A DNA stretch of 34,160 nt from contig CAJBMJ010000341.1 of NCBI GenBank assembly GCA_903954045.1, positions 1 through 34,160 of the forward strand. The letters are read 5' to 3'. This DNA is from an uncultured beta proteobacterium (GTDB lineage Bacteria; Pseudomonadota; Gammaproteobacteria; Burkholderiales; Burkholderiaceae_C). The position numbers were made by a program, and so were the translations under genes. The notes below the pieces were generated by a model. That model searched no databases. It was given only the letters and a program-made list of their open reading frames with translations, and was not told where the DNA came from. This document shows positions 1 to 8,914 of this stretch, one piece after another (positions within the stretch are counted from its first letter, which is position 1; the number at the start of each line of letters is the position of its first letter).

Positions 1-1
1 C

Positions 2-505
2 GCACGCGAAAAGATGTCGCTGGCCTCCACCTACGCCGGTTTTGCGTTTACCCGTGCCAACGTGGGCTACGTCCATGCCATTGCCCACCAATTCGGTGGC
101 AAGTACCACACGCCGCACGGCCTCGCCAACGCCATCATGCTTCCCCTGGTGCTCAAATTCTCCAGCCCCGCCATTACCGACCGATTGGCCCTTTTGGCCG
201 TTCGCGCCAAGGTGGGCACTGAAGGTGAATCCAAAGAAGCGCTGGCGCAAAAGTTTCTGGATGCGGTGGACCAGCTTAACCGCGATCTGAACATTCCCAC
301 CACGCTGCAAGCCTTGCAGGAAGCCGACATTCCTGCTCTGGCCCGGGCTGCGTGCCACGAAGCCCACACCGGGTACCCCGTGCCACGCTACATGACCCAA
401 GGCGAATGCGAAGAGCTGATTGCCAAGGCTTTGCCACAGCCGGAACCGGCGGCGCCCAAGGCTGTGGCCCGCAAATCAGCCCGCAAGATGACGCCTAAAC
501 GCTAA
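2..505 (+). CDS. Iron-containing alcohol dehydrogenase, C-terminal part (gene enters from the left edge)
   Basis: The reading frame is open from base 2, so this is the 3' part of a longer gene; the first ATG at 14 is internal. The visible protein carries the C-terminal metal-binding signature of group III (Fe-type) alcohol dehydrogenases: HAIAHQFGG followed by TPHGLANAIMLP. In FucO-like enzymes the histidines here ligand the catalytic Fe2+/Zn2+. The family reduces aldehydes to alcohols, or the reverse, with NAD(P)H in the cytoplasm. The last ~20 residues (PQPEPAAPKAVARKSARK...) form a basic, Ala/Pro/Lys-rich tail not typical of the family; the next gene ends in a similar tail. It lies ~50 bases upstream of the AAR-like reductase on the same strand, so co-transcription and a shared aldehyde/alcohol chemistry are plausible. 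Substrate cannot be told from this fragment. Confidence 0.9.
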   Translation, partial: AREKMSLASTYAGFAFTRANVGYVHAIAHQFGGKYHTPHGLANAIMLPLVLKFSSPAITDRLALLAVRAKVGTEGESKEALAQKFLDAVDQLNRDLNIPTTLQALQEADIPALARAACHEAHTGYPVPRYMTQGECEELIAKALPQPEPAAPKAVARKSARKMTPKR

Positions 506-527
506 ACACCCACCACAATTCAATAAA

Positions 528-540
528 GGCGCCCGGCGCC
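528..540 (+). other. Small GC-rich hairpin before the reductase ribosome binding site
   Basis: GGCGC-CCG-GCGCC is a perfect 5-bp stem with a 3-base loop, ending 4 bases before the GAGGAG ribosome binding site of the next gene. There is no U-tract, so it is not an intrinsic terminator. It may affect translation or RNA processing between the two genes, or may be chance in GC-rich DNA. Confidence 0.3.
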
Positions 541-556
541 AATGAGGAGCAAGACC

Positions 557-2758
557 ATGAAGAAAGTAGTCACCGTCACCCTGGGATCTTCGAAGCAGGA
601 CTTCGAATTCAAAACCGATTTTCTCGGTCAGGTTTTTTCCGTCAAACGCATGGGGGCCGATGACGACACGGGCAAGGCCTGGGAACTCATGCGCCGCCAG
701 CAAACCACCGCAGATGCCATTGGCCTGAGCGAGGTGGGCGACCACTACCAGGTCGGCCTGCGCACCGTGGTCAACAAGGAAACCCATCGCCTTCTCAATG
801 TGGTGACCCGCGTGCCTGTCACCACCGGCGCCACTTTGCGGCGCATGTTGCAGGTGCGCGCAGTGCGCTACGTGCAAAAAGAGCTGGGCAACTATTTCAA
901 CAACAACCTCGTGCTGTTTCTCTCGGGCATGCGCAACTACGACATGGCGGTGGCCCTGTCTGACTACACCAAGAACCTGAGCTTTGCCGACGCGCTGTTC
1001 CAGACCGGCGCACCCGCCATGCTGACTTCGCTGGAACAGCTCGAACTGTTTGCCAAGGGCAGTGACCTGATGCTCTCGGGAAAATCCGGGGAAATACTGG
1101 AGTCCGCACTCACAGGCTTCAAAAACAACCGCATCTCCGCGGCAGTGGCCAAATCCCACGTCATCGTGGGTACCTACCACGAGCTCGAAGTCGTGGGCAA
1201 GACCGCCGACCTCGAAGGCAAGACGCTGATCACTTCAGCGGTGGACGACGAGCGACTGGCCTTCTTTACCAAGTGCAAGGTCAACCTGGTGATTGATGTA
1301 TCGCCCAAGCTGTTTGAGAAAGTGGTCGGCATCAACACCCTGGAGGCCATGATTCTGGCCGCGCTGGAGAAGCGCTGCGAAGAAGTGTCGGACGACGACT
1401 TTGAAGAAATTCTGGACGAGCTGCACATCAAGCCCCGCTTGTTGCACCCCACGGGCAAGTTCCGCAACATCCGTCGCTTTGCCTTTGTGATCCACCCCTT
1501 GAGCCAGAATTACATTCGCAAGGCCTTTCCCATTCCCACCTCCACTCCCAAGTTTGTGATGGACAAGGTCGAAACCCTGGCTGCGCACATGCCACCCATG
1601 GTCTATTGCAAGATGGAGAACATTATCTCGCCCACCGGCGCTGAGGCCGAAGGCTGGCTGATATCGGTTGGAGGAACTCCGAAGGAAATGCTCTCACGCA
1701 GCCCCGAGTTCACCTATCGGCGCTTGCTGCATGCATCCAGAATTGCCGAAAAAATGGGCGCCCAAATCATGGGGCTGGGCGCCTTCACCAAGGTGGTGGG
1801 CGATGCAGGTGTGACAGTAGCCCGCCGCTCCAGCTTGCCGATCACCACCGGCAACAGCTATTCTGCGTCGGGCGCCCTGTGGGCAGCAGCAGACGCAATG
1901 CGCCGCATGGGCATTGTCACCATCAACAAGCACAACAAAAAAGTGGCTGCCAAGACCATGGTCATTGGTGCCTCAGGCTCCATTGGTTCGGTCAGCGCAC
2001 GGCTGTTGGCCATGTCCTTTGACGAGGTGTACCTGGCTGGACGCACCCTGAGCAAACTGGAAGAACTCAAGGCTTCCATCCTGCAGGAAACACCGGACGC
2101 GCGGGTCTTTACCACGATCGACTACAACGACCTGCTGGGTGACATGGACATGATCGTCACCTCCACATCGGGTGCGGGTAAAGAGATTCTGGACATCATG
2201 AAGGTCAAGCCTGGCTGCGTGATCACCGACGTGGCCCGTCCCCTGGACCTGCCCGCATCTGACGTAGCCAAGCGCCCCGACGTGCTGGTGATTGAATCTG
2301 GCGAGATCGACCTGCCCACCAAGGTCAAGGGCTTGAAGAGCATTGGCCTGCCACCCAACGTGATTTACGCCTGCCTGGCCGAAACCATTGTGCTGGCGCT
2401 GGAAGGCCGCTTTGAAGTGTTTACCGTGGGCCGCGACACCGAATGGGAAAAGGTCAAAGAAATTTACAAACTGGGTCTGAAACACGGAATGAAACTGGCC
2501 GCCATCTCGGGAGTCAATGGCGTGTTCAGCGACGAGGCCATTGCCAAGGTAGTGACTCTGGCCAAGAAAGCCCGCCTGACCTGGAAAGGCGACGCCCCAG
2601 CCAAATCAGCAAAGTCCGTCAAAAAGCCAGCGGCAAAGAAAGCTGTTCCAGCCAAAAAGGTAACCGCGAAAAAAGTGCCTGCCAAGACAACACCGGTCAA
2701 GACAGCGGCAGTGAAGCCAGTGACAAAAAAGACTGCGGCGAAGAAAGCAGTTGAATGA
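557..2758 (+). CDS. AAR-like (acyl-ACP/acyl-CoA reductase-like) dehydrogenase with unknown N-terminal domain and lysine-rich tail
   Basis: The protein has 733 residues from ATG 557. That start is chosen over the in-frame ATG at 542 because GAGGAG at 544-549 sits 7 bases before 557. Residues ~1-305 match no family I recognise. Residues ~305-655 resemble cyanobacterial long-chain acyl-ACP reductase (341 aa). The matching features are a TGAEAEGW...PKEML segment, LGAFTKVV, a TTGNSYSA stretch, the Rossmann loop GASGSIGS at ~471-478, and YACLAETIVLALEG, whose Cys606 aligns with the AAR active-site cysteine that forms the acyl-thioester. Residues ~677-733 are an Ala/Lys/Pro repeat tail like histone H1. 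Automated annotation would probably say quinate/shikimate dehydrogenase-like. Reduction of an activated acyl group to an aldehyde is inferred; the upstream Fe-alcohol dehydrogenase could then act on that aldehyde. The gene overlaps the MFS gene by 4 bases. Confidence 0.75.
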   Translation: MKKVVTVTLGSSKQDFEFKTDFLGQVFSVKRMGADDDTGKAWELMRRQQTTADAIGLSEVGDHYQVGLRTVVNKETHRLLNVVTRVPVTTGATLRRMLQVRAVRYVQKELGNYFNNNLVLFLSGMRNYDMAVALSDYTKNLSFADALFQTGAPAMLTSLEQLELFAKGSDLMLSGKSGEILESALTGFKNNRISAAVAKSHVIVGTYHELEVVGKTADLEGKTLITSAVDDERLAFFTKCKVNLVIDVSPKLFEKVVGINTLEAMILAALEKRCEEVSDDDFEEILDELHIKPRLLHPTGKFRNIRRFAFVIHPLSQNYIRKAFPIPTSTPKFVMDKVETLAAHMPPMVYCKMENIISPTGAEAEGWLISVGGTPKEMLSRSPEFTYRRLLHASRIAEKMGAQIMGLGAFTKVVGDAGVTVARRSSLPITTGNSYSASGALWAAADAMRRMGIVTINKHNKKVAAKTMVIGASGSIGSVSARLLAMSFDEVYLAGRTLSKLEELKASILQETPDARVFTTIDYNDLLGDMDMIVTSTSGAGKEILDIMKVKPGCVITDVARPLDLPASDVAKRPDVLVIESGEIDLPTKVKGLKSIGLPPNVIYACLAETIVLALEGRFEVFTVGRDTEWEKVKEIYKLGLKHGMKLAAISGVNGVFSDEAIAKVVTLAKKARLTWKGDAPAKSAKSVKKPAAKKAVPAKKVTAKKVPAKTTPVKTAAVKPVTKKTAAKKAVE

Positions 2759-3933
2759 ACCGCAACCTCTGGTTGCTTGCCCTGTGCCAAGGACTCTTTC
2801 TCACCAACAACGTCACATTCATCGCCATCAACGGCTTGGTAGGACTGAGCCTGGCACCTTTTGGCTGGATGGCTACGCTGCCCGTGATGGGCTATGTGGT
2901 GGGCGGCGCGCTCAGCACGCCTTTGGTAGCAAAAACCCAGGCCAGGTTCGGGCGACGTGCCTCGTTCCAGATCGGTCTGGCAGTGGCAGCATTTTCGGCG
3001 CTGCTGGGCGCCTGGGCGGTGATGGAACACCATTTCTGGGCGTTGGTAGCGGCAACGGTCATCGCAGGCTATTACAGCGCTAACGGACAGTTGTATCGGT
3101 TTGCTGCCGCAGAACTGGCCTTGCCCGCTTTTCGTGAAAAAGCCGTTTCACTGGTGTTGGCAGGTGGGTTGATTGGCGCAGTTGCTGGCCCCAACCTGGC
3201 GGCACGCAGTCGCTCGCTTCTGGAGGTTCCTTTTGCCGGGGCCTATATTGCCTTAGCCATCGTGGCACTTGCGGCCATGGCCATGATGGCCCTGATCCAG
3301 TTTCCGGAAGTCAGTGCACCCAAGGGGCCGCAGAACCAAGGACGCAGCCTTGGCACCATCATGCGCCAGCCAGTCTTTGCGGTGGCCTGTATCAGCGCCG
3401 CACTTTCCTATGGGGTGATGAACCTGCTGATGGCCGCTACGCCTTTGGCGATGCAGCAATGCGGCCTGGAGTTTGACGATGCCGCGCTGGTATTGGAATG
3501 GCACGTCATCGGCATGTTTGCGCCAGGATTCTTTACCGGGCACCTCATCAAACGCTTTGGCACGCTCACCATCATGGGTGTCGGCGCACTGTTGAATCTG
3601 TTGTGCATTGCCGTGGCACTGACCGGCGTAGAACTGCACCAGTTTGTGATTTCACTGTTCCTCCTGGGCGTGGGCTGGAATTTTCTGTTCACGGGCAGCA
3701 CGACCTTGTCTTTGGGTGCTTATCGGCCGGAAGAAAAAGACCGCGCCCAGGCCGCTATCAACTTCTGCGTGTTTGCCGTGATGGCACTGACCTCGTTTGC
3801 CTCGGGCGCTCTGGTAACCACACAGGGCTGGACCCTGCTTAATCTGGGCTCCTTGTTGCCCGTGCTGCTGACTGCGCTGGCGCTGGGCTGGCTGGCATGG
3901 AACCGTTCAATGCAACGGGCGAGTCCGAGCTGA
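2755..3933 (+). CDS. MFS transporter
   Basis: This 392-residue, very hydrophobic protein has about 12 predicted membrane segments and the usual two-half layout, with a more polar stretch around residues 185-205 between the halves. The loop after the second membrane segment (AKTQARFGRRAS) is like the basic GxxxDRxGRR loop of the major facilitator superfamily, although the Asp is missing. The start codon overlaps the stop of the AAR-like gene (ATGA), so the two are translationally coupled and probably functionally linked, for example by exporting or importing a substrate or product of the dehydrogenases. No substrate-specific motif is recognised. The gene converges on the large GGDEF-EAL gene with 25 bases between the stops. 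Confidence 0.88.
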   Translation: MNRNLWLLALCQGLFLTNNVTFIAINGLVGLSLAPFGWMATLPVMGYVVGGALSTPLVAKTQARFGRRASFQIGLAVAAFSALLGAWAVMEHHFWALVAATVIAGYYSANGQLYRFAAAELALPAFREKAVSLVLAGGLIGAVAGPNLAARSRSLLEVPFAGAYIALAIVALAAMAMMALIQFPEVSAPKGPQNQGRSLGTIMRQPVFAVACISAALSYGVMNLLMAATPLAMQQCGLEFDDAALVLEWHVIGMFAPGFFTGHLIKRFGTLTIMGVGALLNLLCIAVALTGVELHQFVISLFLLGVGWNFLFTGSTTLSLGAYRPEEKDRAQAAINFCVFAVMALTSFASGALVTTQGWTLLNLGSLLPVLLTALALGWLAWNRSMQRASPS

Positions 3934-3958
3934 AAAGCCATTGGTTTGAGGAAGTCTG

Positions 3959-6900
3959 TCAGCTTTCTCCGTCCGCCAGAGGTGGTGAAGTTTGCACCTC
4001 CAGTGCCAGTGCCTCGAGGGCCAAACTAAGCTCCCGGCTGGCATTGAGCAAAGCCATGCGTTGGCCACCATGGGCCGCCGCACTGTGCGCAATGTGTGTA
4101 GCCCAAATCTCATGCGCCAGCGCGTGCACCTGCTCATGCAGCGGGCCGATGCGCTGAAAAGTTGGAAGGTGACCGTAGCGGGCAGAACCCCCACCATGAA
4201 ACCACTGGCCAAATCCGCAGGTGTCGCTGTTCAATGAAACGGTGACCGCAGTGTCGCCTGCATCCAGCTGCCGGATCAGGGCAGCCATCCAGACCTGGTG
4301 ACTTCGAGCTGCGGTGAGCAGCGGCAAATCGGCAACCGCCGTGGTCATCGGCAGGCGGTTTTTCCAGGGGGTGGTTTCGTTCCAATGGCGCGTCCACTGC
4401 ACAAACTGATCTGCCGGCATGGGGCGAGAAACGCCGTAGCCCTGCACCAGATGGCAACCCAGTTGCAGCAGCACATCGCCGTGCTCCAGTGTCTCTACGC
4501 CTTCGGCAATCACTGGCCGGTTGAAGGCCTGTGCCAGGCGCACCACGCTGTCCACAATGCCCAGGTCGTTCGGGTCTTCCAGCATGTCACGCACAAAGCT
4601 CTGGTCAATCTTGATCATGTCCACAGCCAGACTGCGGAAGTACGAGAGCGATGAGTACCCAGTGCCAAAGTCATCCAGTGCAAAACGGATGCCCATCGCG
4701 CGGCACTGGCGCAGCACTTTGGTAGCCCGCTCCATGTCGCCGATGGCAGCGGTTTCAAGTATTTCCAGTTCCAGGTGGTGCGGCTGCACCTGCGGATACT
4801 TCTTCAGGGCCGCTTCGAGGTGGCCGACAAAGCCGGGCTCGAGTAGATGGTCTGCGCCGATGTTGGCGCTGAACACGCCACCTAGGCCCTCTTCCTGCCA
4901 CTGAGCTATCTGGCGCAGTACATTGGCAATGACCCAATCCCCCACTGCAAACTCCAGTGGTGTACCACCGAGCAACGGCAAAAACGCAGAAGGTGGCAGC
5001 AGGCCGTGCTCCGGGTGTTGCCAGCGAATCAGCGCTTCCGCGCCAATCACTTTCCCGCTGGCCAGATTCACCTTGGGCTGGTAGTACAGCACCAGCTCAT
5101 TTTGGGCCAAGGCCTGTTGCAGGCGTTCGAGCTGCGCCTGGTGGTCTTTGATGAGACGGTCCTGCTCCGAGTCAAACAGGTGGTAGCGATTTTTTCCAGC
5201 CTGCTTGGCGACGTACATGGCCTGATCGGCATGGCGCAAGAGTGCGTCGGCATCGGAGTCGTCTTGCGGATATAGCGTCACGCCGATGCTCGCAGACACC
5301 ATAGCCTGACTGTCACCAAGTTGCACCGGTTGTGCGATGGCTTGCAGCACGCGGGTCAGGGCACGGTGGCTTTCGTCGCGGTGGCGCACATCGGAAAACA
5401 GCAGTACAAACTCGTCGCCACCCAAGCGGGCCAAGGTGTCGTCTTCGCGCAAAACGCCTTGCAGCCGGCGGGAAATTTCAATGAGCAACAAGTCCCCGCT
5501 GGCGTGACCCAACCGGTCATTCACGTCTTTGAAGCCGTCCAGATCAAGCATGCATACAGCCAGCGTGCTGCGGTCGCGCCGGGCGCGTGCCAGTGCCACC
5601 TTGAGCCGGTCGGAAAGCAGGCGGCGATTGGGCACACCGGTCAGCACGTCGTAGTTGGCTATGTGGGCCAGCTCGCTTTCATGGGCTTTAAGTCGGGTGA
5701 TGTCGCTGAACACCGCCAGGTAGTGCATCAGCTTGCCAGCATCATCGCGCACCGTCGAAATCGCCAATAGCTCGGCGTACACCTCGCCGTTCTTGCGCCG
5801 GTTCCAGACCTCGCCACTCCACTGGTCGTGCTGTGAGAGAGACTTCCACAGTTTGGTGTAAAAGTCCGGACCCTGGCGCCCCGAGCTCAGGATGCGCGGT
5901 GTCTGGCCCAGCACGTCGTGCCGTTCATAGCCCGTGATCCGGCTGAAGGCGGGATTGATATCGACGATCACATTGTTGGCATCGGCGATCATGATGCCTT
6001 CGTAGCTGTTGGCAAACACGCTGGCCGCCATCAGCAACTGCTCGCGCGCCTTGCGCTCAGTGCTGATGTCTCGGTTATAGCCATGCCAGATCGTGCTGCC
6101 GTCGCTTTGTCGCACCGGTGTTGCGTGGCCGCTTATCCACTGCACCGACCCACCTGGCATGCGCACCCGGTGTTCGTGAAACCAAGGGGTGAGCTGTGCC
6201 GCGGACTCGGCAATGCTGAGCAACATGCCCGGCAGGTCATCAGGGTGAACGGCATCGAATACGCCGCTCGCATCATCGCGCACCGCCTCGGGCGTCACAC
6301 CATAAATGTCGATGAGGCCTTGACTGGCATACGGAACATGTGCGGTACCGTCGCTGCGCTGGCGAAACTGATAAATCACGCCTGGCACATGGGCTGCCAG
6401 CTGTTGAAAGCGGTCCAGCGCCTCACGTCGCGCTTCTTCGGCCTGTACGCGCGCTGTTATGTCGCGCCCTATGCCCAACACACCAAGTAGCTTCCCGTGG
6501 CGGTCATGCAAAGGCGTCTTGATAGTCTCCAGCAGTTCTTCATGGCCGTCACTGGCAAACGGCACGCGTTCCTCATTGGTGTGGGATTTGCCGCTTTCCA
6601 GGACTTTCAGGTCGTTGGCTCTGAATAAGTCCGCCAGCGCTTTGGGAACAAAGTCATAGTCGGTCTTGCCAACAATCTCCTGCTCAGAGTGCCCGAAAAA
6701 CGTCTCAAAGCGGCTGTTGCAGGCCAAGTACACGCCTTGGGGATCCTTCAACCACATCAAATCCGGCTGGGCTTGCATGAGTGTGCGCAGAGTGTCGTTC
6801 TGGCGCTCCAGAGACTGCTCCAGTGCGCGCTGTGCAGAGATATCACGCGACACACCCAAGAGCGCTGGCTGGCCGTTCCAGCTGCCGCGCACGATGCGGG

Positions 6901-7951
6901 TATCCACCATGAGCTCGGAGCCATCGGCACGCAAGAGCGGCAGCGGGCACGAGTCGCGTTTGCCTTCCAGCATCTCGGTCACGATGGTCCATGCCGTGGC
7001 ATGAACCCGCTCGGGGTGCACTGCCAGCACCGACTGACCCAGCAGTTTTTCGTCGTAACCCAGCTCGGTATATACAGCCGGGTTCACGTACAGCATCTCA
7101 CCTTGCGGGTTCAGTACAAATACGAAGTCGTGCAGGGCATGAAAAAAACCTTCCAGGTTTTGACGTTGGTTTTGCGCGTCCTCTCGCGTCAGGAGCCGTT
7201 CAATGGCCAAACCAAACTGCTCAGCCAGACTTTTCAAGAGCTCGATTGAGGTTGGAGGGAGCCGACGAACGTGCTTGCTGGCCAAATTCAGGCAGGCGTG
7301 CCCGCGACCTACCACGGTGATGGGAAGTACCACCAATGACTCAATACCTTCGGCTTGCAGAGCAGCGTGGTGCACCAGCCCGGGGTCTGTGCAGGGGTCT
7401 TGCGGTTCGGCGCAACTGCAGATCATGCTGCCGCTGTGAATGATTTCTGCACGCGGACCGCCTGGCTCGATATTGCCTGCTTGTTCCAAAAAGGTTTCAC
7501 TTAACCCCCGACTGGCAATCAGATCAAAGCCGCCGTCACCGCGTTCCCAATACAGCCCGCCCCCATCCAGATCAGACAGGTTGAGCACGGTATCGAGCAT
7601 GGCTGCGATCAAGGTCGGACGGTCTGGGCTTTGCGCCAGAACCTGAAAAAACTTTTGCTGCAGTGCGGCGTGCTCAGTCTGGCGCCGGCGCTCGGTAATG
7701 TCGATTAGCACACCGATGCGCTGGCTTGCCTCGACTTTTGCGGTGTGGTCCAGTTGCTGTGCACGCAGCTCATACCACTGCCAGGTGCCATGCGAATCTA
7801 CCGTGCGAAAAACAACTTGTTGCGTTTGCTTTGCCTGCGCCTGTTCCAACAGCGCTTGTAGAGGAGCGCGGTCTTGCGGGTGAATGCGATGGAACTCGAT
7901 GTGCCTTGCCAAGGTCACAGGGCTCAGCTGTTGAACAATTTGAACAAGCAT
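3959..7951 (-). CDS. Multi-PAS/GAF GGDEF-EAL protein with C-terminal CZB zinc-binding domain
   Basis: This 1330-residue cytoplasmic protein has no membrane segment. Domains in order are: a PAS fold lacking its N-terminal half (1-~90), GAF (~100-255), four PAS (~265-380, 385-505, 515-635, 640-757), GGDEF (~765-925), EAL (~935-1185) and CZB (~1215-1320). GGDEF is intact at 844-848, and an inhibitory I-site RxxD lies five residues before it (R835, D838). The EAL domain keeps EAL (972-974), LELEILE, DDFGTGYS (1093-1100), K1114 and AEGVET, so both c-di-GMP synthesis and hydrolysis look possible. In the CZB domain, H1218, C1245 in CGFGQW, H1272 and H1276 in PLHEQVH match the 3His/1Cys zinc site of chemoreceptor zinc-binding domains. 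Inference: a bifunctional c-di-GMP enzyme tuned by small molecules through PAS/GAF and by zinc through CZB. An in-frame stop at ~8019-8021 prevents an N-terminal extension that would restore the first PAS. Confidence 0.93.
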   Translation of the reverse strand: MLVQIVQQLSPVTLARHIEFHRIHPQDRAPLQALLEQAQAKQTQQVVFRTVDSHGTWQWYELRAQQLDHTAKVEASQRIGVLIDITERRRQTEHAALQQKFFQVLAQSPDRPTLIAAMLDTVLNLSDLDGGGLYWERGDGGFDLIASRGLSETFLEQAGNIEPGGPRAEIIHSGSMICSCAEPQDPCTDPGLVHHAALQAEGIESLVVLPITVVGRGHACLNLASKHVRRLPPTSIELLKSLAEQFGLAIERLLTREDAQNQRQNLEGFFHALHDFVFVLNPQGEMLYVNPAVYTELGYDEKLLGQSVLAVHPERVHATAWTIVTEMLEGKRDSCPLPLLRADGSELMVDTRIVRGSWNGQPALLGVSRDISAQRALEQSLERQNDTLRTLMQAQPDLMWLKDPQGVYLACNSRFETFFGHSEQEIVGKTDYDFVPKALADLFRANDLKVLESGKSHTNEERVPFASDGHEELLETIKTPLHDRHGKLLGVLGIGRDITARVQAEEARREALDRFQQLAAHVPGVIYQFRQRSDGTAHVPYASQGLIDIYGVTPEAVRDDASGVFDAVHPDDLPGMLLSIAESAAQLTPWFHEHRVRMPGGSVQWISGHATPVRQSDGSTIWHGYNRDISTERKAREQLLMAASVFANSYEGIMIADANNVIVDINPAFSRITGYERHDVLGQTPRILSSGRQGPDFYTKLWKSLSQHDQWSGEVWNRRKNGEVYAELLAISTVRDDAGKLMHYLAVFSDITRLKAHESELAHIANYDVLTGVPNRRLLSDRLKVALARARRDRSTLAVCMLDLDGFKDVNDRLGHASGDLLLIEISRRLQGVLREDDTLARLGGDEFVLLFSDVRHRDESHRALTRVLQAIAQPVQLGDSQAMVSASIGVTLYPQDDSDADALLRHADQAMYVAKQAGKNRYHLFDSEQDRLIKDHQAQLERLQQALAQNELVLYYQPKVNLASGKVIGAEALIRWQHPEHGLLPPSAFLPLLGGTPLEFAVGDWVIANVLRQIAQWQEEGLGGVFSANIGADHLLEPGFVGHLEAALKKYPQVQPHHLELEILETAAIGDMERATKVLRQCRAMGIRFALDDFGTGYSSLSYFRSLAVDMIKIDQSFVRDMLEDPNDLGIVDSVVRLAQAFNRPVIAEGVETLEHGDVLLQLGCHLVQGYGVSRPMPADQFVQWTRHWNETTPWKNRLPMTTAVADLPLLTAARSHQVWMAALIRQLDAGDTAVTVSLNSDTCGFGQWFHGGGSARYGHLPTFQRIGPLHEQVHALAHEIWATHIAHSAAAHGGQRMALLNASRELSLALEALALEVQTSPPLADGES

Positions 7952-8051
7952 AAAGGGTGAATGGGCTTCTGTAGCGGTGCATCCTACTGCCAGCAGCGCG
8001 CCGCGCCGTGATCCTTATCAAGTTAGCGCGCGCTAAATATGTGTCGCTGCC

Positions 8052-8894
8052 CTAAAACTGCTGCTCCAGCCAGCCCTTTAAGGCAGCAAACACTGCGGAG
8101 GCATCCAACTCATTAAATATTTCATGGTACAGCGCGTCGAAGCACACCGATGTCACCACGGCTTTGGGCGCTGCCTGCGCAAATGCCCGGCTGCCAGCCG
8201 GGTTGAGCAACCGGTCATCCCCTGCGAATATCAACAAGGTAGGTACCGACCACTGGGGCGCCAAGGCCACAGTGGCGGGGCCAGCGGTAGCGATGAAACG
8301 CGCCAGACGCGCCGAGATGCGGTCGTGCACCAGACGGTCTGCCAGGTAGGCCTTGACCACCGCCGGATCGTGAGAAATATATTCAGGCTTCAGGCCGTTG
8401 CCCACCCGCAGGTTGGGAGCGACGGAAGGCAGCACTGCCACCAGAAACTTCTGAAAAGCGCTCAGACCGGGGTCCAGCGCGGGTGACGACATGACCAGCG
8501 CTTCCACCTTGCGAATACCCAGCGACACAAACCGCCCTACCACCAGACCACCCATGCTATGACCCAGCAAGATGAGGGGCACACCCTTGGGCATGTGCTC
8601 ACGGGTGTCGTCCAGCACCTCGGCCAGATCGTCCAGCAGGCGAGTGTCTGATGGCAGACTGCCCGGCAACCCTGCTGACTCACCGTGTCCACATTGGTCG
8701 TAGGCGCGGGCTGCAAAACCCCAACTATTGAGTTGACGCGCCACATGGTCGTAACGACCCGCATGCTCGCCCAGGCCATGCACCATCAGCACCACGCCAC
8801 GCGGAAGTGCACCGGGCTCCAGGGGCCAGTCTTGCACCGCCAGATGCGTGCCGTCACGGGTTACAAACGCGGACAAGGTGGATTCAGCAGTCAT
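8052..8894 (-). CDS. Alpha/beta hydrolase, monoacylglycerol lipase / lysophospholipase family
   Basis: The 280-residue protein has the Hydrolase_4 (PldB/MAG-lipase) pattern. The oxyanion motif is VHGLGEHAGRY at ~38-48, the nucleophile elbow is GHSMGG with Ser113, an Asp lies in AGDDRLL (226/227), and the catalytic His is in ALYHEIF (His257). The family hydrolyses monoacylglycerols or lysophospholipids; the exact substrate here is not determinable. No signal peptide is seen, so it is cytoplasmic. The M20 peptidase gene lies 20 bases upstream on the same strand and the two may be co-transcribed. Confidence 0.9.
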   Translation of the reverse strand: MTAESTLSAFVTRDGTHLAVQDWPLEPGALPRGVVLMVHGLGEHAGRYDHVARQLNSWGFAARAYDQCGHGESAGLPGSLPSDTRLLDDLAEVLDDTREHMPKGVPLILLGHSMGGLVVGRFVSLGIRKVEALVMSSPALDPGLSAFQKFLVAVLPSVAPNLRVGNGLKPEYISHDPAVVKAYLADRLVHDRISARLARFIATAGPATVALAPQWSVPTLLIFAGDDRLLNPAGSRAFAQAAPKAVVTSVCFDALYHEIFNELDASAVFAALKGWLEQQF

Positions 8895-8914
8895 GGGATG
8901 TCCTTAGTTGGGAC

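Noticed and set aside
542-556. ATG 542 as start of the AAR-like gene
   Set aside because: The ATG overlaps the GAGGAG ribosome binding site that fits the next in-frame ATG at 557.
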